A stretch of DNA of 64,000 nt from Maribacter aquimaris (GTDB lineage: Bacteria > Bacteroidota > Bacteroidia > Flavobacteriales > Flavobacteriaceae), in the NCBI RefSeq assembly GCF_014596745.1, contig NZ_JABTCF010000007.1, positions 1 to 64,000 on the forward strand. The letters are read 5' to 3'. This document shows positions 35,092-42,726 of this stretch, in pieces. Positions within the stretch are counted from its first letter, which is position 1. The number at the start of each line of letters is the position of its first letter. The translations under genes were made by a program, and so were the position numbers. Under the pieces are notes generated by a model. The model was not told where the DNA came from and made no database searches. It saw only the letters and a list, made by a program, of their open reading frames with translations.

Positions 35092-36195
35092 ATGGATACA
35101 AAGACCGTGCGATTCTCAAGAAAGGATTCCGCCCAATTTTTTAAAACTTTAAACAAAAGAGTAAACGAATATTTTAAGGAAAACCATAAGAAAAAAACAG
35201 GCGATTGGCGCTTACATTTAAAGACGATCGTCATGTTCGGCCTGTTTCTTACACCTTACTTTTTAATATTGACCTTAGGCCTACCCAATTGGGCGAATGT
35301 GCTATTGACGATTGTCATGGGCATAGGAATGGCCGGTGTCGGCATGAACGTGATGCACGATGGTAATCACGGCTCCTATTCCTCCAAAAAATGGATCAAT
35401 AAGATCATGGGGGGAAGTATTTACATCCTTGCCGGGAATGTATATAATTGGCAGGTTCAACACAATGTATTGCACCACACCTACACGAACATCCCTGAAC
35501 ATGACGAAGATCTGGAAGCAGGCCGCATATTGCGCTTTTCCAAACACGCAGAATGGCGTAAATACCATAAATTCCAACATTTCTATTCTATTTTCCTTTA
35601 TGGACTCCTAACATTCAATTGGGCCATCACCACTGATTTTCAGCAGATGTACCGTTACATGAAGCGTAAACTTTCATTCGGAAAGCTACCCAGTCCCGTT
35701 GTAAATTGGAGCACTTTACTGATCACCAAAGCTATCTATGTGACGATTTGGATTGTGTTGCCTATGCTTATTTTGGACATTGCCTGGTGGAAAATATTAA
35801 TTGGTTTCTTTATTATGCACTATGTAGCCGGGGTGATCCTCAGTGTTGTCTTCCAATTGGCACATGTTGTCGATGAAGCTGAAACGCCTTTACCTGACGA
35901 GAACGGTACAATGAAAAATACCTGGGCGATACACCAATTGTTCACGACCGTGAATTTCGGTACCAAAAACCGTATCGTGAATTGGTTTACAGGAGGTCTT
36001 AACCATCAGGTTGAGCACCACATTTTCCCTAACATCAGCCACATACATTACACAAATATTTCGAAAATTGTTAAACAAACAGCAAAAGAATATAATTTAC
36101 CCTACAACGAATATAAAACTACAAGAAAAGCTATAATTTCGCACTTCAAACATTTGAAGGAATTGGGCAGAAAACCCCAATTACAGATTCAATAA
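35092..36195 (+). CDS. Membrane fatty acid desaturase (acyl-CoA/acyl-lipid type)
   Basis: The 367-residue protein has the three His boxes of front-end-type desaturases. HDGNHGSYS lies near residue 89, HNVLHHTYTN near 124, and NHQVEHHIFP near 304, where Gln replaces the first His of the third box. Four or more membrane helices lie between them. There is no fused cytochrome b5 domain. It introduces a double bond in acyl chains using a diiron centre and O2, probably for membrane fluidity. The aminotransferase gene follows after 13 bases. Confidence 0.88.
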   Translation: MDTKTVRFSRKDSAQFFKTLNKRVNEYFKENHKKKTGDWRLHLKTIVMFGLFLTPYFLILTLGLPNWANVLLTIVMGIGMAGVGMNVMHDGNHGSYSSKKWINKIMGGSIYILAGNVYNWQVQHNVLHHTYTNIPEHDEDLEAGRILRFSKHAEWRKYHKFQHFYSIFLYGLLTFNWAITTDFQQMYRYMKRKLSFGKLPSPVVNWSTLLITKAIYVTIWIVLPMLILDIAWWKILIGFFIMHYVAGVILSVVFQLAHVVDEAETPLPDENGTMKNTWAIHQLFTTVNFGTKNRIVNWFTGGLNHQVEHHIFPNISHIHYTNISKIVKQTAKEYNLPYNEYKTTRKAIISHFKHLKELGRKPQLQIQ

Positions 36196-36208
36196 ATTTT
36201 AGCACTAA

Positions 36209-37393
36209 ATGAACAACCATTTATCTGAGCGAATTAACAATATGGCCACTTCGGCCACATTGGCCATGGCCGCGAAAGCCAGGGAGCTAAGAGGACAAGG
36301 CAAAGACATCATTGGATTGAGCTTGGGGGAACCCGATTTCAACATTCCTGATTTCATTAAGGATGCCGCCAAAAAAGCGATTGACGAGAATTACAGTAGT
36401 TATTCACCCGTTGATGGCTATGCAGATTTAAAACAGGCCATATCCAACAAATTCAAGAGGGACAACAATCTTGATTATGGGTTAAGTCAAATTGTGGTTT
36501 CCACTGGAGCCAAACAGTCCCTGGCGAATATCGCCATGGTCATGTTGAACAAAGGGGACGAGGTTATCCTACCTGCACCCTATTGGGTTAGTTATAGTGA
36601 TATCGTTAAACTTGCCGAAGGTGTTCCTGTTGAAGTACCTACAAGTATTGATACGGATTTCAAGATGACACCCGAACAACTCGAGGCTGCCATTACCCCA
36701 AAAACCAAAATGATGTGGTTCAGCTCACCCTGCAACCCTAGTGGATCGGTTTATAACGAGGAAGAACTGAAAGGTTTGGCCGAGGTTTTGAAAAAACATC
36801 CGAATATCTTCGTGGTATCCGATGAAATTTACGAGCACATCAACTTTAGGGGAGGCCATATAAGTATCGCAGGTATTGAAGGTATGTACGATCGTACCAT
36901 TACCGTAAACGGGGTATCGAAAGCATTTGCCATGACAGGTTGGAGAATCGGGTACATTGGTGCTGCAGAATGGATTGTCAAGGCCTGTACCAAGTTTCAA
37001 GGACAAATTACGAGTGGCGCCAATGCCATTGCCCAAAGGGCAACGATTACCGCCTTGGAGGCCCCTGTGAGCAAAATTCAGTTCATGATCGACGAATTTC
37101 ATAAACGAAGGGATTTGATTCTTGGACTTTTAGGGGAAATCGAAGGTTTCAAACTCAACGTTCCAGAAGGTGCCTTTTATGTATTCCCTGATATTTCCAG
37201 CTTCTTTGGCAAAACCTTGAAGGGTACAAAAATCAACAATGCATCTGATTTTGCGTTATACCTGTTGGAAAACGCCAATGTTGCCACCGTAACCGGGGAG
37301 GCTTTTGGTAATCCGAACTGTATAAGAATATCCTATGCCGCTTCCGAAAAGGAATTAAGAGAAGCCATTTCGAGAATAAAAGCAGTATTATAA
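36209..37393 (+). CDS. PLP-dependent aminotransferase (class I, aspartate type)
   Basis: The 394-residue enzyme matches the aspartate/prephenate aminotransferase branch: SLGEPDFNIPDFI near residue 39, STGAKQSLANI near 97, SPCNPSGSVY near 173, VVSDEIYEHINF near 200, and Lys238 in SKAFAMTGWRIGY, which binds PLP. A C-terminal Arg in NCIRISYAAS contacts the substrate carboxylate. The N-terminus carries a few extra residues before the core. Substrate specificity between aspartate and prephenate cannot be told here. Confidence 0.92.
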   Translation: MNNHLSERINNMATSATLAMAAKARELRGQGKDIIGLSLGEPDFNIPDFIKDAAKKAIDENYSSYSPVDGYADLKQAISNKFKRDNNLDYGLSQIVVSTGAKQSLANIAMVMLNKGDEVILPAPYWVSYSDIVKLAEGVPVEVPTSIDTDFKMTPEQLEAAITPKTKMMWFSSPCNPSGSVYNEEELKGLAEVLKKHPNIFVVSDEIYEHINFRGGHISIAGIEGMYDRTITVNGVSKAFAMTGWRIGYIGAAEWIVKACTKFQGQITSGANAIAQRATITALEAPVSKIQFMIDEFHKRRDLILGLLGEIEGFKLNVPEGAFYVFPDISSFFGKTLKGTKINNASDFALYLLENANVATVTGEAFGNPNCIRISYAASEKELREAISRIKAVL

Positions 37394-37410
37394 AAAACGT
37401 ATTTTTAAAG

Positions 37411-37439
37411 AAAAAAACCCGCGATTGCGGGTTTTTTTA
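37411..37439. terminator. Bidirectional intrinsic terminator
   Basis: The stem AACCCGC / GCGGGTT has an A-tract before and a T-tract after. It serves the aminotransferase gene on the plus strand and trkH on the minus strand; the trkH stop codon lies at its edge. Confidence 0.85.
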
Positions 37440-38927
37440 TATGTCTTTCCAGAAATAGGGTGTCAATATAATCAGTACGGTAAAGAGTTCCAACCTTCCC
37501 AAGAGCATCAGAAAACCACACCACCATTTTCCCAACATCGGCAACCCATTAAAATTACTCAACGGATGAAGAGATCCCAAAGCAGGACCTACATTACCCA
37601 AAGAGGAAGCGGCACCCCCGACCGAGGATTCAAAATCCAGCCCCAAGAAACTCAACCCTAAGGAACCAATGATAAACAGTAACATGTACAGTACAAAAAA
37701 GGCTATTACATTGTAAACGATATGCTCTCTTACGGTTTTATTGTTATAACGCACGGGGATCACTGCATTGGCATGTAAGGTTCTTTTAAACTCCAACAAC
37801 CCATTTTTAATAATCAGTAGGTGACGCATGACCTTAATACCCCCTGCCGTAGATCCCGCAGAACCCCCAAGAAAGAACAATCCGAAAAAGAAGACCTTGA
37901 CAAATGGGGTCCAATTGGTAAAATCGGCCGTAACAAACCCGGTTGTCGTTATCACCGAAACGACCTGAAAAAGCGCATGCCGAAAAGAACTTTCAACCTC
38001 ACCATACGGCATAGGGTGATATTCCGATACAGGAACGTTTGCCTTATAAAGAACCACCAAGCCCACAATAATTGAGAATACTATGATAAAACCAGTGTAG
38101 AACCTAAACTCCTCATCCATTAGCACACGTCTTACCTTTCCTTTGAAGGCAAAATAACTAAGCACGAAATTACTACCCGCCAGAAACATAAAGAGGATGA
38201 CAATATACTGTATCAAAGGTTGGTCGTTCCAATAGGCCAAACTGGCATTTTTGGTTGAAAATCCACCGGTTGAAAGCGTGGCCAAAGAATGGTTCAAGGC
38301 GTCGAAAAACGACATTCCCGCCAGCTTCAACAATATGGTTTCGGCAACCGTATACCCCACATAGATATACCAGAGTCGTTTTGCCGTATCTGTAATCCTA
38401 GGATGTAACTTATCGGCGCTAGGACCAGGGGCTTCCGCGGCGAATAATTGCATACCCCCTATTCCCAAAAGCGGAAGTATGGCTATAGCCAAAACAATGA
38501 TCCCCATTCCACCAATCCAATGGGTAAGACTCCTCCATACCAGAATTCCTTCAGGCAAAACCTCTATATCATCCAAAATAGTGGCTCCCGTAGTCGTATA
38601 CCCTGAGATGGTTTCAAAAAAAGCATTGGTAACATCGGGTATCGCCCCAGAAAACAAATAGGGCAACATTCCGGAAATGGACATAATAATCCAACCAAAG
38701 GTTACAATGATATACCCTTCCTTACGTTTGACCTCTTTTTTATGGTTTCTGGTAAAATACATTGCGGCCACCCCAGCGAACATGGTCACAATCGAGGCCA
38801 AGGCAATATCCAAGGTCGCTCCATCACTATAAACACCACTCATTATGGCAGCAAAGAGCATGAACAAACCATTGAAGAGCAGTAGCACTCCCATTAAATG
38901 GAATATGATTTTCGAGTTCAAGGACAT
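37437..38927 (-). CDS. trkH: TrkH family potassium uptake protein
   Basis: The 496-residue polytopic protein is the K+-conducting subunit of the Trk system. Pore-loop segments include ISGYTTTGATIL near residue 110, LSTGGFSTKNA near 216, TTTGFVTADF near 318, and SLGNVGPALG near 437; these are the four selectivity-filter regions. GGSAGSTAGGIKVMRHL near residue 355 is a conserved family loop. It starts one base after trkA, with which it forms an operon. Confidence 0.93.
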   Translation of the reverse strand: MSLNSKIIFHLMGVLLLFNGLFMLFAAIMSGVYSDGATLDIALASIVTMFAGVAAMYFTRNHKKEVKRKEGYIIVTFGWIIMSISGMLPYLFSGAIPDVTNAFFETISGYTTTGATILDDIEVLPEGILVWRSLTHWIGGMGIIVLAIAILPLLGIGGMQLFAAEAPGPSADKLHPRITDTAKRLWYIYVGYTVAETILLKLAGMSFFDALNHSLATLSTGGFSTKNASLAYWNDQPLIQYIVILFMFLAGSNFVLSYFAFKGKVRRVLMDEEFRFYTGFIIVFSIIVGLVVLYKANVPVSEYHPMPYGEVESSFRHALFQVVSVITTTGFVTADFTNWTPFVKVFFFGLFFLGGSAGSTAGGIKVMRHLLIIKNGLLEFKRTLHANAVIPVRYNNKTVREHIVYNVIAFFVLYMLLFIIGSLGLSFLGLDFESSVGGAASSLGNVGPALGSLHPLSNFNGLPMLGKWWCGFLMLLGRLELFTVLIILTPYFWKDI

Positions 38928-38928
38928 A

Positions 38929-40278
38929 CTATCGGAATAAACGTTCTATTTTTGGAATAGCTTCCGGTAGGCAACAAACCACTACCCTATCACCTTCCTG
39001 AATTTGAAATCCACCAAGGGCTATTATCCCTTTCTCACCCCTAACGACCCCACCAATGGTAGCTTCCCTTGGAAAGTCTATTTCGCGGATAAGCTTACCG
39101 GTAACCCTGGATTTCGGTTTAACCTTAAATTCCAATATTTCGGAATTGATATTATTGAGACGCATCAATGCAACCACCTCCCCTTTGCGAATGTGTCTGA
39201 AAATATTGTTCGCCGCCAATAATTTTTTATTGATAAGCGTATCGATACCGATAGAGTGTGAAAGTTGAAAATAGTCCATATTCTCTACTAGGGCAATGGT
39301 CTTTTTTATATGTTTCGACTTGGCTACCAAACAAGACATGATATTGGTTTCCGAATTACCCGTTACGGCAACGAAAGCATCCATGGATTCCAAACTTTCC
39401 TCCTCTAACAATTCCACATTCCTACCATCCCCATTGATGACCAATGCGTTAGGAAGGTCGTCGGCCAAATCAAAAGCCTTTTCCTTGTTTTTTTCAATAA
39501 GTTTAACGTTGAATTTTTTGGCACAAAGGTCACGTGCGGTCTTAAAACCGACTTTACTTCCGCCCATGATCATGACATTCCTAATTTCCTCTTTCCGCTT
39601 GTTGGTCAGCTTGTACAATTCATCAACCCCTTCCATGGTGGTAATGAAATAGACTTGGTCACCTTCCTTGAAAACGGTGTCCCCACGTGGTATCACCGTG
39701 AACTGTGTCCCCAACCGTTGTAATGCGATGGGCATAAAATGGAGTTCAGGGAATATCCGGGCAGCTTCTTTCACCATTTTACCCACAAAAGAGGCTTTCT
39801 TCTGCAATGACACCCCTACCATGATCAATTTACCCCCTTCAAACTCGTAGGTATCATTAAAGGCCGATTTATTCAATAAAAGTTGAATTTCCTCAGCGGC
39901 CAACTGTTCAGGGGAAATCAGCTCATCGATGCCCAATTCGGAAAAACGAATGACATCCTTATAATGTATGAACTCCGTATTCGAAATCCTGGCAATAGTA
40001 CGTTTACAACCCAATTGTTTGGCCAACATACAAAAAGTAATATTGGTGGTTTCGGACGATGTAACTCCAATGACCAGTTCGGATTGATGCACCTCAGCTT
40101 CCTTCAATATCGAAATAGAAGTGGCATCGCCGCGCAACACTTTTATATCCAAATGGCTATCTGCATACATCAAACTCTCTTTCTCCGTATCAATCAGTGT
40201 TATGTTCTGAGATTCGTAGGAGAGTAATTTGGCTAAGTGAAAACCCACCTCGCCAGCACCAGCAATAATAATTTTCAT
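38929..40278 (-). CDS. trkA: Trk system potassium transporter regulatory subunit TrkA
   Basis: The 449-residue cytoplasmic protein has two RCK units. Each has an NAD-binding Rossmann fold: IIAGAGEVGFHLAKLL at the N-terminus and VMIMGGSKVGFKTARDL near residue 232. Each fold is followed by a TrkA-C domain (about 145-225 and 365-449). It gates TrkH in response to nucleotides. It is the first gene of the trkAH operon. No clear promoter element was recognised upstream. Confidence 0.93.
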   Translation of the reverse strand: MKIIIAGAGEVGFHLAKLLSYESQNITLIDTEKESLMYADSHLDIKVLRGDATSISILKEAEVHQSELVIGVTSSETTNITFCMLAKQLGCKRTIARISNTEFIHYKDVIRFSELGIDELISPEQLAAEEIQLLLNKSAFNDTYEFEGGKLIMVGVSLQKKASFVGKMVKEAARIFPELHFMPIALQRLGTQFTVIPRGDTVFKEGDQVYFITTMEGVDELYKLTNKRKEEIRNVMIMGGSKVGFKTARDLCAKKFNVKLIEKNKEKAFDLADDLPNALVINGDGRNVELLEEESLESMDAFVAVTGNSETNIMSCLVAKSKHIKKTIALVENMDYFQLSHSIGIDTLINKKLLAANNIFRHIRKGEVVALMRLNNINSEILEFKVKPKSRVTGKLIREIDFPREATIGGVVRGEKGIIALGGFQIQEGDRVVVCCLPEAIPKIERLFR

Positions 40279-40471
40279 TGATTAAATATATTGATTTCAC
40301 AACGAAGACAATCATACCTTAATTGTGTTACAAAAAGAAATATTACAAGAAGTAAGACGCCTACTGAACAGTCCATTAGATGAATACACCATAAAATGCG
40401 CAACAAAATTACGTATTTTTTAGGTTCAACCTCATTTTATGACGTGAATAGTTTAGCTATCGGCTAAGTTG

Positions 40472-40479
40472 TATCTTTG
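40472..40479 (+). promoter_or_regulatory. Promoter -7 element of menG/ubiE
   Basis: TATCTTTG fits TAnnTTTG, 14 bases before the ATG at 40494, so the leader would be very short. Confidence 0.5.
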
Positions 40480-40493
40480 CCGAAATTCATTAT

Positions 40494-41222
40494 ATGACCA
40501 AAAAAGTAACCCCATATCAGGATTCAGATTTAGGAAAAAAAGAACAGGTAACCCAAATGTTCGATAAAATATCAGGAAACTATGATGGTTTAAACCGGGT
40601 TATATCCTTTGGTATCGATATTAAATGGAGAAAACGGGTAGTCGCCATCCTAAAGAAAAAGAAACCTGAAATAGTATTGGACATCGCCACAGGAACCGGG
40701 GACTTGGCAATCAACCTTGCCGAGACAGGTGCCAAAAAAATCATCGGTCTCGATATTTCCCCAGGAATGCTGGAGGTCGGCAAGAAAAAGATCATCGAGA
40801 GGAAGTTGGCGCAAACCATAGAAATGGTCGAAGGGGATAGCGAAAACCTACCCTTTGAGGACAATACCTTCGATGCCGTGACCGTCGCCTTTGGGGTACG
40901 TAATTTCGAGACCTTGGAAAAAGGTCTTGCCGAGATCCATCGTGTATTGAAGCCCAAAGCGACCTTTGTGGTTTTGGAAACCTCCGTACCCACTAAAACA
41001 CCCTATAAACAAGGCTATGCTTTTTATACCAAATACGTACTTCCTAAAATCGGAAGGATGTTTTCAAAAGACGATTCGGCCTATGCTTATTTAAGCAAAT
41101 CGGCATCAGTTTTTCCACATGGGGAAGCGTTCAACAATATTTTACGTAAAATCGGGTTTATAGATGTAGTGAACAAACCTCAAACGTTTGGGGTTGCATC
41201 TATTTACATTGCCACAAAATAA
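40494..41222 (+). CDS. ubiE: Demethylmenaquinone methyltransferase
   Basis: The 242-residue SAM methyltransferase performs the last step of menaquinone synthesis. Motifs are FDKISGNYDGLNRVISFGID near residue 23, VLDIATGTGDLAI (SAM site) near 61, the GDSENLPFEDNTFDAV segment near 115, and FGVRNFETLEKGL, all typical of UbiE/MenG. Menaquinone is the quinone expected for the NQR complex encoded upstream. The PorT-like gene follows after three bases, probably in one operon. Confidence 0.95.
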   Translation: MTKKVTPYQDSDLGKKEQVTQMFDKISGNYDGLNRVISFGIDIKWRKRVVAILKKKKPEIVLDIATGTGDLAINLAETGAKKIIGLDISPGMLEVGKKKIIERKLAQTIEMVEGDSENLPFEDNTFDAVTVAFGVRNFETLEKGLAEIHRVLKPKATFVVLETSVPTKTPYKQGYAFYTKYVLPKIGRMFSKDDSAYAYLSKSASVFPHGEAFNNILRKIGFIDVVNKPQTFGVASIYIATK

Positions 41223-41225
41223 ACT

Positions 41226-41921
41226 ATGAAGAAAATTGTAGTGGCCTTGATCGTATTGACCTGCTTAAGTCAATCGGCAATGGCGCAGTTTAACGAAGAT
41301 CCGATCATCAACCTAGAGAACGAGGATGAACCCCTTTTGAACTGGGGATACTTTCTCGGTTTTAACCAATATGACTTTAAATTCGATTATAAGAACGATG
41401 CCAAACATATATTGGTAGATAAATCGTTTGGATTCAATGTCGGACTTATCGGGGAATTGCGTATCAATGAGTTTTTGGATGTTCGCCTAGAACCCGGCCT
41501 ACTGTACAACTCCAGGACCTTGGGTTTCCCTGGCTTTACCGAGGAAAGCGATGCCATTAGGGAAGTTAAATCGACCTACATCAACTTTCCTTTACTTTTA
41601 AAGGCAAGTGCCAAAAGACTTGGCAACTGGAAGCCCTTTTTAATAGGTGGCGCCTCGATCTCAATGAACCTAGGCAGCAATGAAGATAGCTTGGACGACA
41701 ATTCGGCCGGTACCTTTAGAATGAAAAAAATGGTCTACAATTACGAGTTGGGATTCGGTATCGATTTTTATTTGGAGTATTTTAAATTTACCCCTTCCAT
41801 AAGGGGCGTTTTTGCCATAAGCGATGAACTCGTACCTGACAATGACCCCGACAGTCCATGGACGGGAAATTTAGCGGGGATGCGTACGCGCGGACTCTTC
41901 ATCAATTTTACTTTTGAGTAA
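41226..41921 (+). CDS. PorT/SprT-like outer membrane protein (type IX secretion)
   Basis: The 231-residue protein has a signal peptide (ending SQSAMAQ) and an eight-strand-type β-barrel pattern (alternating strands such as FGFNVGLIGELRIN, YINFPLLLKASAKR, GLFINFTFE). I recognise it as the PorT/SprT family of T9SS proteins by length, strand order and its position directly after ubiE, an arrangement I recall from flavobacteria. A generic porin-family label is the fallback. It would work in export of the sorting-domain proteins found at 705-1856 and 13603-14766. Confidence 0.7.
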   Translation: MKKIVVALIVLTCLSQSAMAQFNEDPIINLENEDEPLLNWGYFLGFNQYDFKFDYKNDAKHILVDKSFGFNVGLIGELRINEFLDVRLEPGLLYNSRTLGFPGFTEESDAIREVKSTYINFPLLLKASAKRLGNWKPFLIGGASISMNLGSNEDSLDDNSAGTFRMKKMVYNYELGFGIDFYLEYFKFTPSIRGVFAISDELVPDNDPDSPWTGNLAGMRTRGLFINFTFE

Positions 41922-41973
41922 CACCATCTATCCCACACAGCTTATTTAATACACCCTCCTATCGCTGCAAGGG

Positions 41974-42702
41974 TTAATTCCCAGTTCTTTTGATTTCATT
42001 CAAGAAGATGGCCGTCGCCGTAGCGACATTAAGACTTTCGGTACGCTGGTCACCAAATTGGGGAATACTAATCCTATGGTCTACCAAGGCCTCGATTGCA
42101 CTCGATATCCCATTGGCTTCATTACCCATCACCAATATCCCTTTTTGGGGCAATGGGGTGGTATGAACATTATCCCCATCCATAAAAGTACCATAAACCG
42201 ACAACGATGATTCATTTATGAATTGGACCAAATCGGTATAAACAATATTCACCCGGGTTATTGAACCCATGGTCGCCTGTAAGACTTTGGGATTAAAGCA
42301 ATCGACCGTATTGTTCGAACACACTAAATGCTGAACCCCAAACCAATCACATAGCCGTATTATCGTTCCCAAATTCCCTGGGTCACGAACATCGTCCAAG
42401 GCTAAAACCCAACCCTGCTGGTCCACGGGTTTTTCTTCAGGGAACTTAAACACCCCCAACACCTTATTGGGACTCTTGAGATTGCTCAATCGTTTCAATT
42501 CCTGTTCGGAAACCAACTCGGTGTTCATGTGTTCCGCGTTGACAAGTACATCGCCGACGGTATAGATGATATGCGCTTCAAAATTGGAATCCAAGAGCTC
42601 TTGGACCGTCTTTAACCCTTCCACTACGAACATACCATATTGGTTTCGGTACTTTTTTTGCAGTAAGCTTTTTATAAACTTTATTTGGCTTTTACCAACC
42701 AT
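41974..42702 (-). CDS. SpoU/TrmH family RNA 2'-O-methyltransferase
   Basis: The 242-residue protein has an N-terminal substrate-binding domain (residues 1-~95: FVVEGLKTVQELL) and a SPOUT domain with the three knot motifs: LDDVRDPGNLGTIIRLCDWFG near residue 109, VMGNEANGIS near 189, and IPQFGDQRTESLNVATATAI near 211. It would methylate a ribose in rRNA or tRNA; the exact site is not clear. It is divergent from tamL with 24 bases between the start codons. Confidence 0.88.
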   Translation of the reverse strand: MVGKSQIKFIKSLLQKKYRNQYGMFVVEGLKTVQELLDSNFEAHIIYTVGDVLVNAEHMNTELVSEQELKRLSNLKSPNKVLGVFKFPEEKPVDQQGWVLALDDVRDPGNLGTIIRLCDWFGVQHLVCSNNTVDCFNPKVLQATMGSITRVNIVYTDLVQFINESSLSVYGTFMDGDNVHTTPLPQKGILVMGNEANGISSAIEALVDHRISIPQFGDQRTESLNVATATAIFLNEIKRTGN

Positions 42703-42712
42703 TGAAATAATG

Positions 42713-42720
42713 TATTTTTG
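42713..42720 (+). promoter_or_regulatory. Promoter -7 element of tamL
   Basis: TATTTTTG fits TAnnTTTG and ends six bases before ATG 42727, the same spacing as at map. It implies a leaderless mRNA and rules out the TTG at 42718, which lies inside the element. Confidence 0.45.
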
Positions 42721-42726
42721 ATTTCT

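Noticed and set aside
42718-42726. TTG start for tamL
   Set aside because: It lies in the -7 element; ATG 42727 gives a normal lipoprotein signal.
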